Of a stretch of 64,000 nt of DNA, positions 1-11,067 are shown one piece after another (position 1 is the stretch's first letter; the number at the start of each line of letters is the position of its first letter). The notes beneath the pieces were generated by a model that worked only from the letters and a program-made list of their open reading frames with translations, was not told the origin of the DNA and did no database searches. Origin of the DNA: Mrakia gelida (lineage: Eukaryota > Basidiomycota > Tremellomycetes > Cystofilobasidiales > Mrakiaceae). Location: positions 868,001 to 932,000 of the forward strand of contig BRON01000007.1 in NCBI GenBank assembly GCA_024345305.1. Reading direction: 5' to 3'. The position numbers and the translations under genes were made by a program.

Positions 1-527
1 CCATCTGGTTATCAACTAAGGATGCGTTCGGAGTGACTCCAAAGGCCAGCTACGGACCTGCTTTCTGGTGAGTCGGACCAAAGCGTCGAGCGACGGCAAA
101 TCATCGATCGAGTCGACGAAACGCTGAGATCGTCGTCTCTGTCTTTGGTCTGCCTTCCAGGATGGCGATAGGTGAGACTTAGTTTCTACTGCCTTCTTGC
201 AGCGTTCTGCGGAAACTGTCTCTTGGTCTTCGCTCTCTCCTCGACCGAAACCCGCAAGTTTCTGACGCGTCGACTTCTTCCCCTCCCCTCCTCTCCCCTC
301 CCGCTCCCCTCTCACCTTGTATTTCATCAGCCGCCGCCGGATCTCTCGCCGTAGGCTGCATCCTCATCTTCCTCGGAGGTCTACGTGCGCTTCGTCGAGG
401 AACGAACATCGAGATTGTCGGAGGAGGATACCAAGCAGCACCAGCTTTCGTCGCTCCCCCTCCCATCATCGTATCGACAGGAGACGCAGGGAAGACCAAG
501 TCGAAATTCAGCATGAAGTGGAAGTAG
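1..527 (+). CDS. C-terminal part of a membrane protein (5' truncated by window edge)
   Basis: Three exons can be joined in phase: 1-67, an 11-nt micro-exon 161-171, and 331-527 ending in TAG. The introns have GTGAG donors and CAG acceptors. The readable part is about 90 residues. It has one strongly hydrophobic segment (around AIAAAGSLAVGCILIFLGGL) followed by a basic stretch and a short polar tail ending KFSMKWK, the layout of a last transmembrane helix with a cytosolic tail. A glycine-rich FGVTPKASYGPAFW stretch precedes the helix. This could fit a four-helix SUR7/PalI-type protein, but no diagnostic motif is in view and I do not assign a family. Frame and splice phase are well supported; function is unknown. 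Confidence 0.65.
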
Positions 528-1822
528 TTTTCGATGGAGGGATGCATGGGAGAGAGGAGGGTTGGGAACGATTACGACGCGTAGATGGGACGAAGTAGGA
601 CAAGCGACGAAGGATGGAAGTGTTGTTCTCTTGATGGCGATACACTTTTGATCAGACATATGTGTTGATGACTAACTCGGGCCACGTGAACGCGTTTAAG
701 AACTCTCCGTTTCCTCGACCGAGAATCGCTCGTCGCGTCGAGTATCTCCATCTCGAGATCCCCTTCTCGAACGGACTCGCATCCTTGCTTTATCTTCATC
801 AGACGTTTAGTCGGGCTCGAAGGTATGAGCTCTTCTGTCGAGGCCCGATTCCCAAACTTCCTCGTGCAGTCCAGACTGAAATTTCACGCTCGTCAAAGTG
901 AAATCAAGACGCGCCGATCTTGTCTCCTTCCTCGATCGCTCTTCAAGTTGCTCGCAGGTTTTCTCGCACGCCCAATTCCCACCCTTTTCAGCACTGCCCT
1001 ACCTCCGAATCACCCCAACTTGCACCACCTTTCCCGCTCCTTTACCCTACTCTTCATCAATCAAAACTGGTCCATCACCGCGTTCAATCGGTTGAAACCC
1101 TGGGAGAATGCGAGGCTCCCGATGAGGAAAATTCACTCCAGACTCGTTATGTCATTCCCTTGCATGAGCTCAAAATCCTAGCATCTCGCAGAGAGGTGTT
1201 TTAGGGGTGTTTGAGTGCAAGGGGACAGTCTTACAGACGAGCGAGGGAGCGAGCGAGGACAAGCTTTCAGGTCCTGATGAGGAAGAGCGGAACATAGCAA
1301 CTGTAAAAAAACAGATTTATGAAGATATATATGAAAGAAAGCAGATCAAAAGATACACTGAGTACAAACAAAACGACCAGAGGATCCTTTTTTGGCTGCC
1401 GGAAGAGAGGGACGCGGCGACGCGCGTTCGAAAGGCGGCTGAGGGGGGGAATCTGAACTTTCCTGGCAGCGAAGAAGAACCTGGGTCGAGGTTCAAGGTG
1501 ATGCACTGCATTTCAGTTATGAGAGTGAGAAAAAGAGCACGACGAGAAGAAAAGCAAGGGAGGGGAAAGGGTGCTCGAGGCGAGGGACGAGGGCGAGGAC
1601 GTTCACCGAGCGCTTTGGCGTTGAGAGGTGTTTCTCGATTCGACGAAGGAAGCCAGTCGATAGAAGGGCGTGGAATCCTGGGAGGACGAAGAAGAGCTCA
1701 AGACGGTCGAGAGGGCGGAGGGTAAGGAGGGAGGGTGGATTCGGCGTTTTGGCGAGCTCACCTCGTGCAACCCCCTTCTCGCCTCAACCGTCGACCCACA
1801 AAGCTACCAGACCTCTCGGATA
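528..1822. other. Intergenic region, no gene seen
   Basis: About 1.3 kb between the truncated membrane-protein gene and the serine-rich type II membrane protein. Open frames here (for example 825-1181 and 1207-1725 on plus) have arginine/serine-skewed composition, no splice-coherent extension and no recognisable motif. It should hold the 3' end of the left gene and the promoter and 5' leader of the right one. No tRNA-like element was seen. Confidence 0.5.
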
Positions 1823-4172
1823 ATGATCCTCGAAGATCCCAAACCTACTTCCACTCCTACTTCTCCTATAACCCACGAACGGACCCCGCTTCTTCGGCCT
1901 TCGAGCTCTTCGGACGAACCCACCTCCTCCCCCTCGTCCTCCCACCCTCCTCCTTCCACCTCTCGCCAGCACTTCCTTCCCTCACCGTCGTCCGTCTCTT
2001 CAGCATCCTCAGTCTCCGAGGAGGAAGAGCTACCGGCTTACACTCCTCCGGAATCGGAACTCTTCCATCTTCGAAGGAAACGAGCGAGGAGAAGACGTTT
2101 CTTCTGTTTCCTCCTCCTCCTCCTTCAGCTTTGTTTGGTGCTCGCTACTGTTGGAGTCGCCTCATATATCTGGCAACCCTCAAAGGTCGACGATACCCCA
2201 GATCAAGATTTACCGTTTCCGAATCCTCCGGAGTGGGAGCCACCTGAAGGGGACGGAGAGGATGGAGGAGGAGGACAAGGAAGCTTGGGACGAAGGTGAG
2301 CTCGACCTTCTCTCCTCCTCCTTCGAAGTGCTGGCCACGTCTGACCTTCTACTCGCCCTTACCTTCGTCCAACTCAGCTGGGATCCATCAATAGTGAGTT
2401 GAGAATGATCTTTGAGCTTCAGAGTGCCTCTTGTTCTCCAACTTTGCTGATCAACCGCTCTCGTCCCGCCAGCCTCTCCCTCCCTCATCAGACGGCTTCC
2501 CTCTCTTCTGCAACCCATATCCTCCTTCCCTCCTCGCCAACACCCTCTTCCCTCACGACGGAGAAGACCCTACTACAGCACCTACAGGTCCCCTACTCTC
2601 CGCCGCTTCCTTCTCCCTCCCACTCGACACCCTCGACCTCTTCATCCAGTCTTCTTCGGACGTCGCGCTCCTCTCCTTCATCGTCGAAACCCAGAGCGAG
2701 GACGAGCGCGACGACGAGAACGCTTTGGTCGAGGTCGTCGCCTACTACGATGCTGTCGCGAAGAGGGACGCTGTGCAAATCTGCTTCATGGTTCCCTCGG
2801 ACGAAGGAGACGAGCCATCGGAGGGACAGAGATCGTTCGCGGGACTGGGACTCTACGTGAGTTCCTTTGATTTCCTTGGTGCGCGAGAGAGTCGTCAGAT
2901 TGCTGACGAGCGAAGGTCTGCACCGTTTATCTCTTGCCATGTATCCAGCCTCCGAAGGACAACAACGATTTCAGTCCTCCAACCTTCACCCTTCGACTTC
3001 GACTCCCTCCCAACACCCACGTTCCATCCTTTAGAGTGCTCTCTCTCATCGGGTCGGATGCTCGAATGCGCACGTCCCCGGAAGACCAGATTACATTTGG
3101 CTCGATCTACGTCGGGATAGGCTACGAGAAGAAGGCGATCGTGTTGGACGTGAGTTCGCTCTTCGTGTCTCTCTCTCTCTCTCGCCCGCCGTCTCTAAAC
3201 GACAGCGATAAGGCTCCTTCCTTCTCGAATACACCACTTCGAGAGTGCTGATTATATCTCCTCTCCTTAATCGACTCCAGGGCATCCAAGCCAACTTGCT
3301 CCAGGTCATTTCCCTCGCGGGCGACATCTTCCTGCGCAACGTCTTCGTTCGCGATGTAGTCAGTCTCGTTGCTGCTCGAGGAGAGGTCGTCGGTCTCGAA
3401 GGGGAGCTCACCGTCGGAGCTGGTGCCGTTGTTGATATTACGGTGGGAATGTGAGTGCTCAAACGTCTTCGTCCATGACCGTGAGACGCGACTGACACCG
3501 GCTCCTCCTCCTCTCTCTTTTTTGTTCGTTTCTTCTTCGCTCTCGCTGCTCTCCCAGCGGAACCATCATACTCCAGAACGTTACGCTCTCCTCCTCAACG
3601 TCCGAGTACGATTCTACCGCTCTTCTCTCGACCTCAGGAGATCGCCAATTCAGGACGACCTCCTTCAACTGCAGCTGCGAGGCTGGCGCTATCTTCCTTG
3701 GATTCAACGAGGAGACTCCCTTCACGGTCGGACTGAGTCTCATCTCCAGTTCTCTCGCCGGAACCATCGGTGAGCTCTGTCCTCCCTCCTCCCTTCCTTC
3801 CTTCGAACGACGGCCTCGAGCTGACTCGACGCGTCTCGCTTTCACTTCTCCTCCTTTCTTCTGCTCTTAGTTCGACTCCCTCCATCCTACCACGGATCAG
3901 TCGACCTTCACTCCCCTCGACAAGTCTATCGTCGCTACTTCAACTTGGACAACATGCCTGATCCTCTGGGTCTCGGTCGAAAGCCCATCATCGACCTCCA
4001 TCCTCGAGGCTCGCCTGGGTCCAAAGATCTCGTCGGCGACGTGACCTGGCCGGAGAATGAGAGTGGGGTACGAGGGAGTGTGAGCTCAAGGACTCAGATA
4101 GGAGCGATTGGGCTGAGCCTCGAGACGGGGTGGCGATGGGATATAGACAAAGGGATGCCGAGCAGATCATAG
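1823..4172 (+). CDS. Serine-rich type II membrane protein with beta-rich outer domain
   Basis: Seven exons join in phase: 1823-2295, 2378-2393 (16 nt), 2473-2856, 2916-3149, 3281-3450, 3558-3769 and 3871-4172. The start is the ATG at 1823, giving MILEDPKPTS. The first 115 or so residues are Ser/Pro/Thr-rich and contain ERTPLLRP and LPAYTPPESE. A basic cluster (RRKRARRRR) and one transmembrane helix (FFCFLLLLLQLCLVLATVGV) follow, so the N-terminus is probably cytosolic. The rest, roughly 450 residues, is largely predicted beta structure with repeated GDIFLRNVFV / GTIILQNVTL / GAIFLGFNEE-like strands, reminiscent of putative-adhesin (DUF4097-like) stacked strands. No enzyme motif is visible. 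The family is common in basidiomycetes but uncharacterised; the beta-solenoid reading is inference. Confidence 0.75.
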
Positions 4173-4796
4173 TCTCGTTTGCGTTCGTTTTCTTCGTTTT
4201 GTTTCCTGGCAGTTGTAGTTATTTAACGATCTTTATGAACCCTCGACCTCTCTCTTATCTGTCTTTCCCTCGAAAGGACTGAGACCAAGAGAAGAAACGG
4301 AAGCAAAGACTCGCTTTGCTCGAGCTCACGTCTTCGTCGTTTCGACAACCTCATCTCCTTCCCTTTGACGTCGACCCTCACAACGAGCAAAACAGCGCAG
4401 GAGCGCTCGTGAATTTGCATCGGAAGCTAGGTAAGTCATATCTCCTCGCATCTATACATGTTATGCAACTCGCTGACCTTCTCGTGTCGTCGTTTCTTGT
4501 GTGGACTAGACTGAAAGAAAAGCTCCTTCCCTCGAGCTCGAGCTCCCTCCTCCCTTCACTCCCTTCGAGCTCGCTCGAACCCCCCAAACCACTAGGCGTC
4601 GAGCAGGATCTCAATCATCGGAACCCTCGACTCATCTCAGGAAGTCGGAAGAGCTTAGGAAAGGAACGCGACGAACGAAGGAGAAGAACGAAACGACCTC
4701 GACCTCGACCTCAACCTCACCTCCCTTCCTTCCTCCCTTTCATCAACCCAAGTCGAACAACCTCCCTCCTCCCTCGTCCACCTTCAAAGACTCAGG
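4173..4796. other. Intergenic/5' leader with probable 5'UTR intron (4431-4509)
   Basis: Holds the 3' end of the type II membrane protein gene and the leader of the SR-rich gene. A good intron signature lies at 4431-4509: GTAAGT donor, CTGACC near 4472, TAG acceptor. No reading frame across it looks coding, so it is read as an intron in the 5' untranslated leader. Confidence 0.5.
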
Positions 4797-7700
4797 ATGC
4801 CCGTCGACTTCAACCGTACCTCAGCTCAAGGAGTCTCAGGATTCGTCAAGGTCGAACCATCGCAAGAACCACCTCTCCCTCCAGCTCCTCCTCCCTCTCG
4901 TCCCCTCCGCGTCCCAACTCCCCCTCCTCTCGCCGCTCCCTCTCGCCCAGCATCAACACGCTCAGCATGGCCATCAACCTCCTCTTCAACGGATCCTATC
5001 TCGCCCTTCTCTCGGAACCTCCCTCCTCATCTCCAACCACCGAGCACCGTCGTCCAAACCTCAGCTCCACGAGCTCTCTCCCCTCCTCCTTCGCCTCCCC
5101 CTCCTCGACCGAGGTCGCCCTCTCCAGCAGCTCTTCCGTCCTGGACTGACCCTTGGAAGATGTCAGAGGAAGCTATGAACGCTTGGGGAGAACCGGAGGT
5201 CGCACCTACAGGAGGGTTCGAAGGATTTGGGGAGGGGAAGGAGAGAGGAGGAGCTCGTCGTGCCGAGGACGGAGGTCGACATCGCTCTCGAGCGATTAGG
5301 GAAGGGGAAGCAGAGAGAGGAGGTCGTCGTCGAGGAGGAGGTCCACTCAGGTCCTGGGTACTCGCTGCTGAGTCGGTTAGGAGTGTTGCCGAGTGAGGTG
5401 CTGGCGAGGGGAGAGGAAGTCGAGGCGAGGGAGGAGGGGGCAGAACGTCGTTCTAGGACGAGCTCGTCGCGAAGTGGGAGCTTGAGAGGAGCAGGAAACC
5501 CTTCAGCATCTTCGTCATTCGCTAGTTGGCCCCAGGATCAGCATCAACCATCACCGCCAACTCCTCTTCCTCGTCCGTCCACACCACCTCAACCCTTCGC
5601 CTGCCTCCTCCCTCCCTCGCCTCAAACCAACCTTCCTCCTGGATCCGAAGCCTTCCACTCCTTCTCTCCCACCACTCACGAGTACGACTATACACCTCTG
5701 ACACCTCCTGGAGTTCCTCCTGCCTCGGCGTACGAGCACTTCGGCAGGCGATCCAACTACCCTCCAGCTCCTCTCGTCGCGACGGCCTCCGACGATCTTC
5801 GTTCTCGACACAACCTGGAACGCGAGCGAGCCGCTGAGGAGGCGAAGATGCGGGAGGAGGCAGAGGAGAAGGCTCGGATCGAGGAAAGTCGACAGCAGAA
5901 GGAGCGAGAAGAGGAGGAAGAACGCATCAAGGAGGAGTTGAGGAAGCGAGCGGCGGATGAGGAGATGGAGAACGAGCAGGCGCGCTTGAGACTTTGGGAG
6001 CAGAGGAACGAGGAGAAGAGGCAGGAGAAGAAGCAGGCGGAGGAGAAGGCTCGACTGGAGAGAGTAGCCGTCGCCTCAGTAGCACCAGCAGCAGCAGCAG
6101 GACCCAGTCGTCGAACGAGATCTCCACCGGCAGGTCCTTCGACTTCGACCCTCGTCCGAGGCCAAGGATCTTACCAACGTTCACCACCACCACTACCACC
6201 ACCACCTTCCAAACTTCAACCATCGCCCTCCTCCCTCAGCTCTCGAATGGGAACAATTCCTCGAAATCGATCTCCTCTGCCTCCTCGCTCGAATTCCAAC
6301 CAACGCTCAAGGTCGCCTTTCCCTCCTCATCCCTCTCTTCGCGAACGACTTCGCTCCAACTCCCCTCCACCTCGTCGTCCTCTCTCTCGCTCTCGATCTC
6401 CCTACCGACGTCCTCCATCCCCACCTCCTCGAAGGAGGAGTCCCTCGCCTCGCTACGTCGGTCGTTACCCTCCCCCAAATCGGTCCCGCTCTCCACCTCC
6501 TCGTTTCGCCATGCGTTCGCGCTCTCCTCCAGGACCTCCTCCTCGGGGAGTGTTCTCTAGGGACGATCGATACTCTCCTCCTCCTCCAGCTTCGCTGAGG
6601 TACAGGACGGAGAGATCTCCCTCGCCGAGGAGGAGACGACTGAGTTGGTCCAACGAGGACGAGTTGAGGGAGGACCGGAGAAGGGAAGCCGAGGAGGATC
6701 GATGGCGAGATGAGTTGAGGAGGAGGAGAAGGATAGAAGATGAACGCTCCGGCGTAGCAGATGCTGGTCCTTCGGACCCATCTCGAGCTCCGGCTCCTCC
6801 TCGACAACGGTCGAGATCACCTCTTCGAGCTCTGTCCTCCTCTCGACCTCCCCTCGCCTCTTCGTCGCGTCTCGCACCATCCCCACCGTCACCCCTTCCC
6901 CGTCACCAATCTCCACCACCTACCCTCTCATATCCCCTCCTCTCTCGCCTGGAAACTCATCCACAACCGGCCGCGCCTGGAGTGTACGAACGCGTTCGGT
7001 CGCAGCCTGTCGCGTCTCCGTCTCGTCGCTCCCTCTCGCCTCCTCGTCATCCAACGCAGGACACTCTCCATCCACCGACACGCTCTCGATCTCCGGATAC
7101 GGTCTCTAGGGATCACGAAGATCGGCCTTCGCTGGAAGAGAGCAGGTACGGATCGAGGGACGAGGTCGGAGCTGGAGGTTCGCAGTGGCGAGACGACGGG
7201 AGGAGAGCCTACCAGAACGGATCGAGATCTCCTCCTCGAGGACCTCTCTCGATTCCAAGGGTTCAGAGGGAGGTTTGGCCTCCCTTTCGGAGACCTCAGT
7301 CGCCGGAACCAGCACGCTACGAACGAAGACCGTCGCTTCCTCGAGTGCGACGAGAACCCTCTCCTCCGCCGAGAGAAGCTCGGAAACCACCAGCTCGTCC
7401 TCCCTGGCCCAACTCGATACCTCATCTGTCATCTACCCCTGAGGCTCTCCTTCGACAGCAGATTCCAACCCGGCACGTCGTGGTGACTTCGTCGCCTCGA
7501 TCTCCTCGCTCTCCACCTCCTCCTGCCCAACGCACCTCTTCTCCGCCTGGAACTCCTCCCTACTCTCCACCTGCCCGCATCGTCGACGTACCACCGCCAG
7601 TCAGAGCTCCACCACCACCACCACCTCCCACCCAATCCCTCACGGACCGAATTGGAGTCGCATCAGCAACAAAAACACGTGCTCTCGCAGCTTCAAGCAA

Positions 7701-8640
7701 CACGTCGACCGGATCGCTTCTGGATCGGCTACATGCCGTTCCTTCGACGACGTCCCACCAAGCCAGACCGCCACGACCATCACCACCAGCGGTCAGACCA
7801 CCACCACCTCCTCCAGCGCCTCGACTCGTCCCCATCAAGCCTGGAGAGGACAAAGTCTACTTCCCTCCTCCTCCGAATCGCCCTCACCCTCGACCTCCAA
7901 TCCAGCCTCGTCCTCCTCCTGCCATCGTTCGACCACCACCCCCACCTCCTCCTCCTCCAGCAGCTCCACCAGGACTTCTCGATCGAATGCAAGCCGAAGT
8001 ACCACCTCCACCTCCATCCATCCTCGATCGATTCGCAGCAGCAGCAGCAACTCCCTCCCTCCCCGTTCGACCTAACAATCTTCCTCCTCGAGGTCAAACC
8101 TCTTCGCTCGCTCAACGAGAGTCCGTCCGACCCAAGCCACCAGGAAACCTTGCTGCTCGGCTCAGTGGTGGTGGGAAACAAGGAGTTGGCAGTCCCTCAG
8201 CTTCGTCGTCGTCGTCAGTTGGGACTCCTCCTGGATCACCTCGTCTTCCTCCTCAGCAGCAGCAGCAGGGCTCAGGACTCCTAGCGAGGTTGAACTCTGG
8301 CGGAGGAGGACCCGCTACCATCTCGCACGTAGGAGGAGATCGTCGTTCCGGAACGCCCGACCAACCTCATCCTCGACCTCCTCCGAACGCGTCCACCTCT
8401 TCCTCCTCGTTCAAACCAACCCCAGCTCCGGTCCCAACCGCATCCTCCACAGTTCCGACGTCAGGACCAGGTCGACTGAGCTCGGGCCAGAAGAAGATGA
8501 ACCTGAGGATCATGGCTGCGAAGAGGGAGAGGGAGGCTGCTGAAGCGTCGTCCGCGTCGGAGGGGAGTGGGAGCGGGAAGAGGCAGAGAAGGAGCGGGAG
8601 TGGAGGAGGGGAAGAGGGAGAGGTGGATAGGTTCTTGTAG
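4797..8640 (+). CDS. Large SR/proline-rich, coiled-coil protein; apparent +1 frameshift near 5226-5260
   Basis: The ATG at 4797 opens a frame (MPVDFNRTSAQGVSG) that is proline-rich and reads through WTDPWKMSEEAMNAWGEPEV, then degenerates and stops at 5396. From about 5240 to 8640 the frame one base later continues without a break for about 1,130 residues. The two halves look like one protein joined in a G-rich stretch (ggggaggggaagg, around 5229). In order it has an acidic/basic N-part, a charged EAEEKARIEE-type coiled coil (about 5820-6070), long RS/SP blocks (RSRSPP, SPRRRRLS), polyproline runs, and a basic/acidic C-terminus ending EEGEVDRFL. A short LLxRL-like motif recurs. No RRM or other fold was found. 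It suggests a disordered nuclear RNA-processing or scaffold protein; exact function unknown. Confidence 0.7.
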
Positions 8641-8962
8641 TTCGTGTTTCTGTAGCTTCGGTGAGTTGTGTGTTTAGGGCGATGGTGATGATTTCTTGAC
8701 GGAACGGAGGAGGGAGAGGGACGCGACGCGCTCGCGTCGAGTTTTCGAAACTGCTCTCGTTCTTCGCTCTTCAATCTCTTCTAGCAACCACCCCGAGGTC
8801 TACTGAATCTTTCCTGCCTTCCTTTTTCTGGCCTTCGAACTCGATGCTAATCTCATCTCTCGCTCTTCGAATCAAACAACTCCGCTAACACCCCCCTGTC
8901 TCCTTTTCTTCTCCCAAACTGACGTCTCCTTCCCTTCTCCCCCAACGCTCACTCGATCAAGG
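8641..8962. other. Short intergenic region between two SR-type genes
   Basis: 322 bp between two genes on the same strand. The 5' half is the 3' end of the upstream gene. The 3' half is C/T-rich (runs of CTCC, CCTTCC), as before many starts in this window. Nothing else seen. Confidence 0.5.
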
Positions 8963-10771
8963 ATGCCTTCCCGTTCCCCATCTCCTCTTCCTCCGCCTGT
9001 TCTTCGACCTCCCATCCCAGCAGCAGCAGCGGCGGCAGCACCACCTCCAGTAGCGGTCGCAGGAGCAGGAGGAGAGGTCCGACGAATCGCTCCGGTCCCT
9101 TTGATGTTCGTCCTATTTCCCTTCTTCTCCTTCCCTTTTTTGTTCGTGCGCACTGACGAAGTTCTGTTTCGGTCAACAGTGAGTACGGCTCCTCTTCGTC
9201 TCGACCAAGAGAACGCGACTCGGAACGCGAACGAGATCGGGACAGGGAACGAGAACGAGACCGACGACCTTCTCGACGTTCTCAATCTCAAGGGAGGTCA
9301 TCTCGTCGTCGACAAGAAGAAGAGGACTACCTTCGCTCAAGAGGACCACCTCGGGATGAGCGTCGCTCAGATCGAGATCGATCTAGAGGAGGAGGAGGAG
9401 GGCTCGTCCAAGGGATGAAGGACCTGTTCTCGTCTGGAGGTGGGGGAGGGGAGGGGAGGAGAAGAAGGAGCGACGAGAGTGACGAGATGGAGCGAAGGAG
9501 GAGGGGTGGAAGGGGATACGATTCGGCTGATGCTGGGGTTTATGGGTATGGAAGGTCGGGGAGGAGGAATGGAGCTGTGAGTCTTCTTGCTCTCGCTCGC
9601 TGGAGAAGGAAAGTCGGATGGGTCAGTCGGAAGCGAGCTCGCTGACCTCTCTCCCTTCTTTCCCCTGCCCCCTCCCCTTTCTCTGGTCCACTCGTCGCAG
9701 ATCCCACCAATGTCAACAGCAGCAGGTCCCCTCCCCCCAGCTCTCCGATCTTCTCGCCAAGGTTACTACTCCGACGAGGAAGAACGCGACCGGAATCGAA
9801 CGAGGTCGTCTCGCAAACCTCGCTTCTCTTTGGACGCTCTTCGAGGTGGTGGAGGTGGTGGTGCAAGAGGAGGCTCCTCTTCCTCGGATGAAGAGGAGGA
9901 TCGCCGAAGAGGTGGGAGACGAGGCGGCGGAGGAGGAGTGTACGGCGACGAGAGAGAGGATTGGGCTGCTGGAGGAGGAGGGAGAAGACGACGACGTGGA
10001 CGCGAAGCGACTCCTTATCCTAGTAGTGATCATTTACCTGTCAGTCCTACCATCTCTGCTCACTTTTTATCCTCCTTGTCGTCTCACTGACTCGCTCCCA
10101 CTCCCTCGCTCCTCGTTTCCTTCGTCTCAAAGCCCCTCCCCCTCGACCCCTTCTCCACCACCTCCCTCCTCGACGCCCTCCCTCCCACCTCCTCCTCTCG
10201 CCACCCAGCCCATCCAGCAAACTACCGACCAGGCCACCTCACCCACTCTGCGCCCCTCCCTCTTCGCCGTTCACGCTCCCAAACCCGCTTCGACAGAGAC
10301 CCCAGAGATCGAAACGGCGATGGGATCGTCGATTCCTCGGAGGAAGAGGGATTCGAGCAGTCGTACCATCGGGGTAGCGATCGACGAGGGGACGACTACG
10401 GCGGAAGAGGAGTTTACGACGACCCTTACGGCCGACGAGGAGGAGGAGGGTTCAACGATCCCTACGCGTCGTCTTCCGGCTATCCAAGAGGGTTCGTCCC
10501 TCAAGGGCCTCCTCTTCGTTCACAACCCTACATGGACCCTTACGCGGGGTACGGAACAAGAGGCGGGGGTGCTTACGACGACTACGATCGAGGAGGAGGA
10601 GGGATGAGGCGAGGGTACGAGGACCCTTACGCGTACGAACGAGGGATGGGAGGAGGGATAGCAGGGACGTACCCTCCGAACGAGGGGGCTTATTATGAGC
10701 AGGGAGGTGGGGGGAGGATGGGGATGGGCATGGGTGTGAGAGGTGGGGGTGGGAGGTACGGGGGGTACTGA
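8963..10771 (+). CDS. RS/RGG- and DPY-repeat low-complexity protein
   Basis: Four exons join in phase: 8963-9105, 9180-9576, 9701-10039 and 10133-10771. The N-terminus MPSRSPSPLPPPVLRPP and an Ala/Pro tract are followed by a long RD/RE/RS block (RERDSERERDRDRERERD), a Gly/Arg region with acidic DEEED patches, and a C-terminal Gly/Tyr/Arg domain with recurring DPY units (DDPYGRR, NDPYASS, MDPYAGYG, EDPYAYERG) ending RGGGGRYGGY. No folded domain is recognisable. RS plus RGG/Tyr composition is typical of spliceosome-associated or condensate-forming RNA-binding proteins, so a nuclear RNA role is inferred. The neighbour upstream is also SR-rich. The first intron uses a GTTCGT donor. Confidence 0.75.
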
Positions 10772-11067
10772 GCACGTCGATTCTGTTCGAGTTCGTTTGG
10801 ACGCGTTTTGTTTTGGACTTCGTTTGCTTTGCTTTTGATGACTTTCATGAGACTGAGAGAGAGCGCGTTTAGAAAGCAAAAAGAACTGGTTCCCCCATTT
10901 TATTTGAGAAGAGAGAAGAAGAGTAGCAAGGGTTTGTAAGAGAGTGAGGGAGCAAGGAAAGAAACAGAAAGCAACGCGAGAAACTAGGGAGAAACCATCA
11001 AAGAAGACCGAGAACAACTAGACTACTCCGACCGAAGACCAGATCAACGAAACCAAGGCAGGGTTAT
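10772..11067. terminator. Convergent 3' ends (RS protein and alpha-COP)
   Basis: 296 bp between two genes that point at each other. It is purine-rich on plus and contains no open frame of interest. Both polyadenylation sites must lie here, but no exact signal can be placed. Confidence 0.4.

Noticed and set aside
1207..1725. 172-residue plus-strand open frame
   Set aside because: Repetitive Arg/Gly/Glu composition late, no motif, no splice-supported extension; sits in the region expected to be promoter.
4316..5149. 277-residue plus frame overlapping the start of the SR-rich gene
   Set aside because: It crosses a good 5'UTR intron and turns into Ser/Pro low complexity in the wrong frame of the accepted gene.
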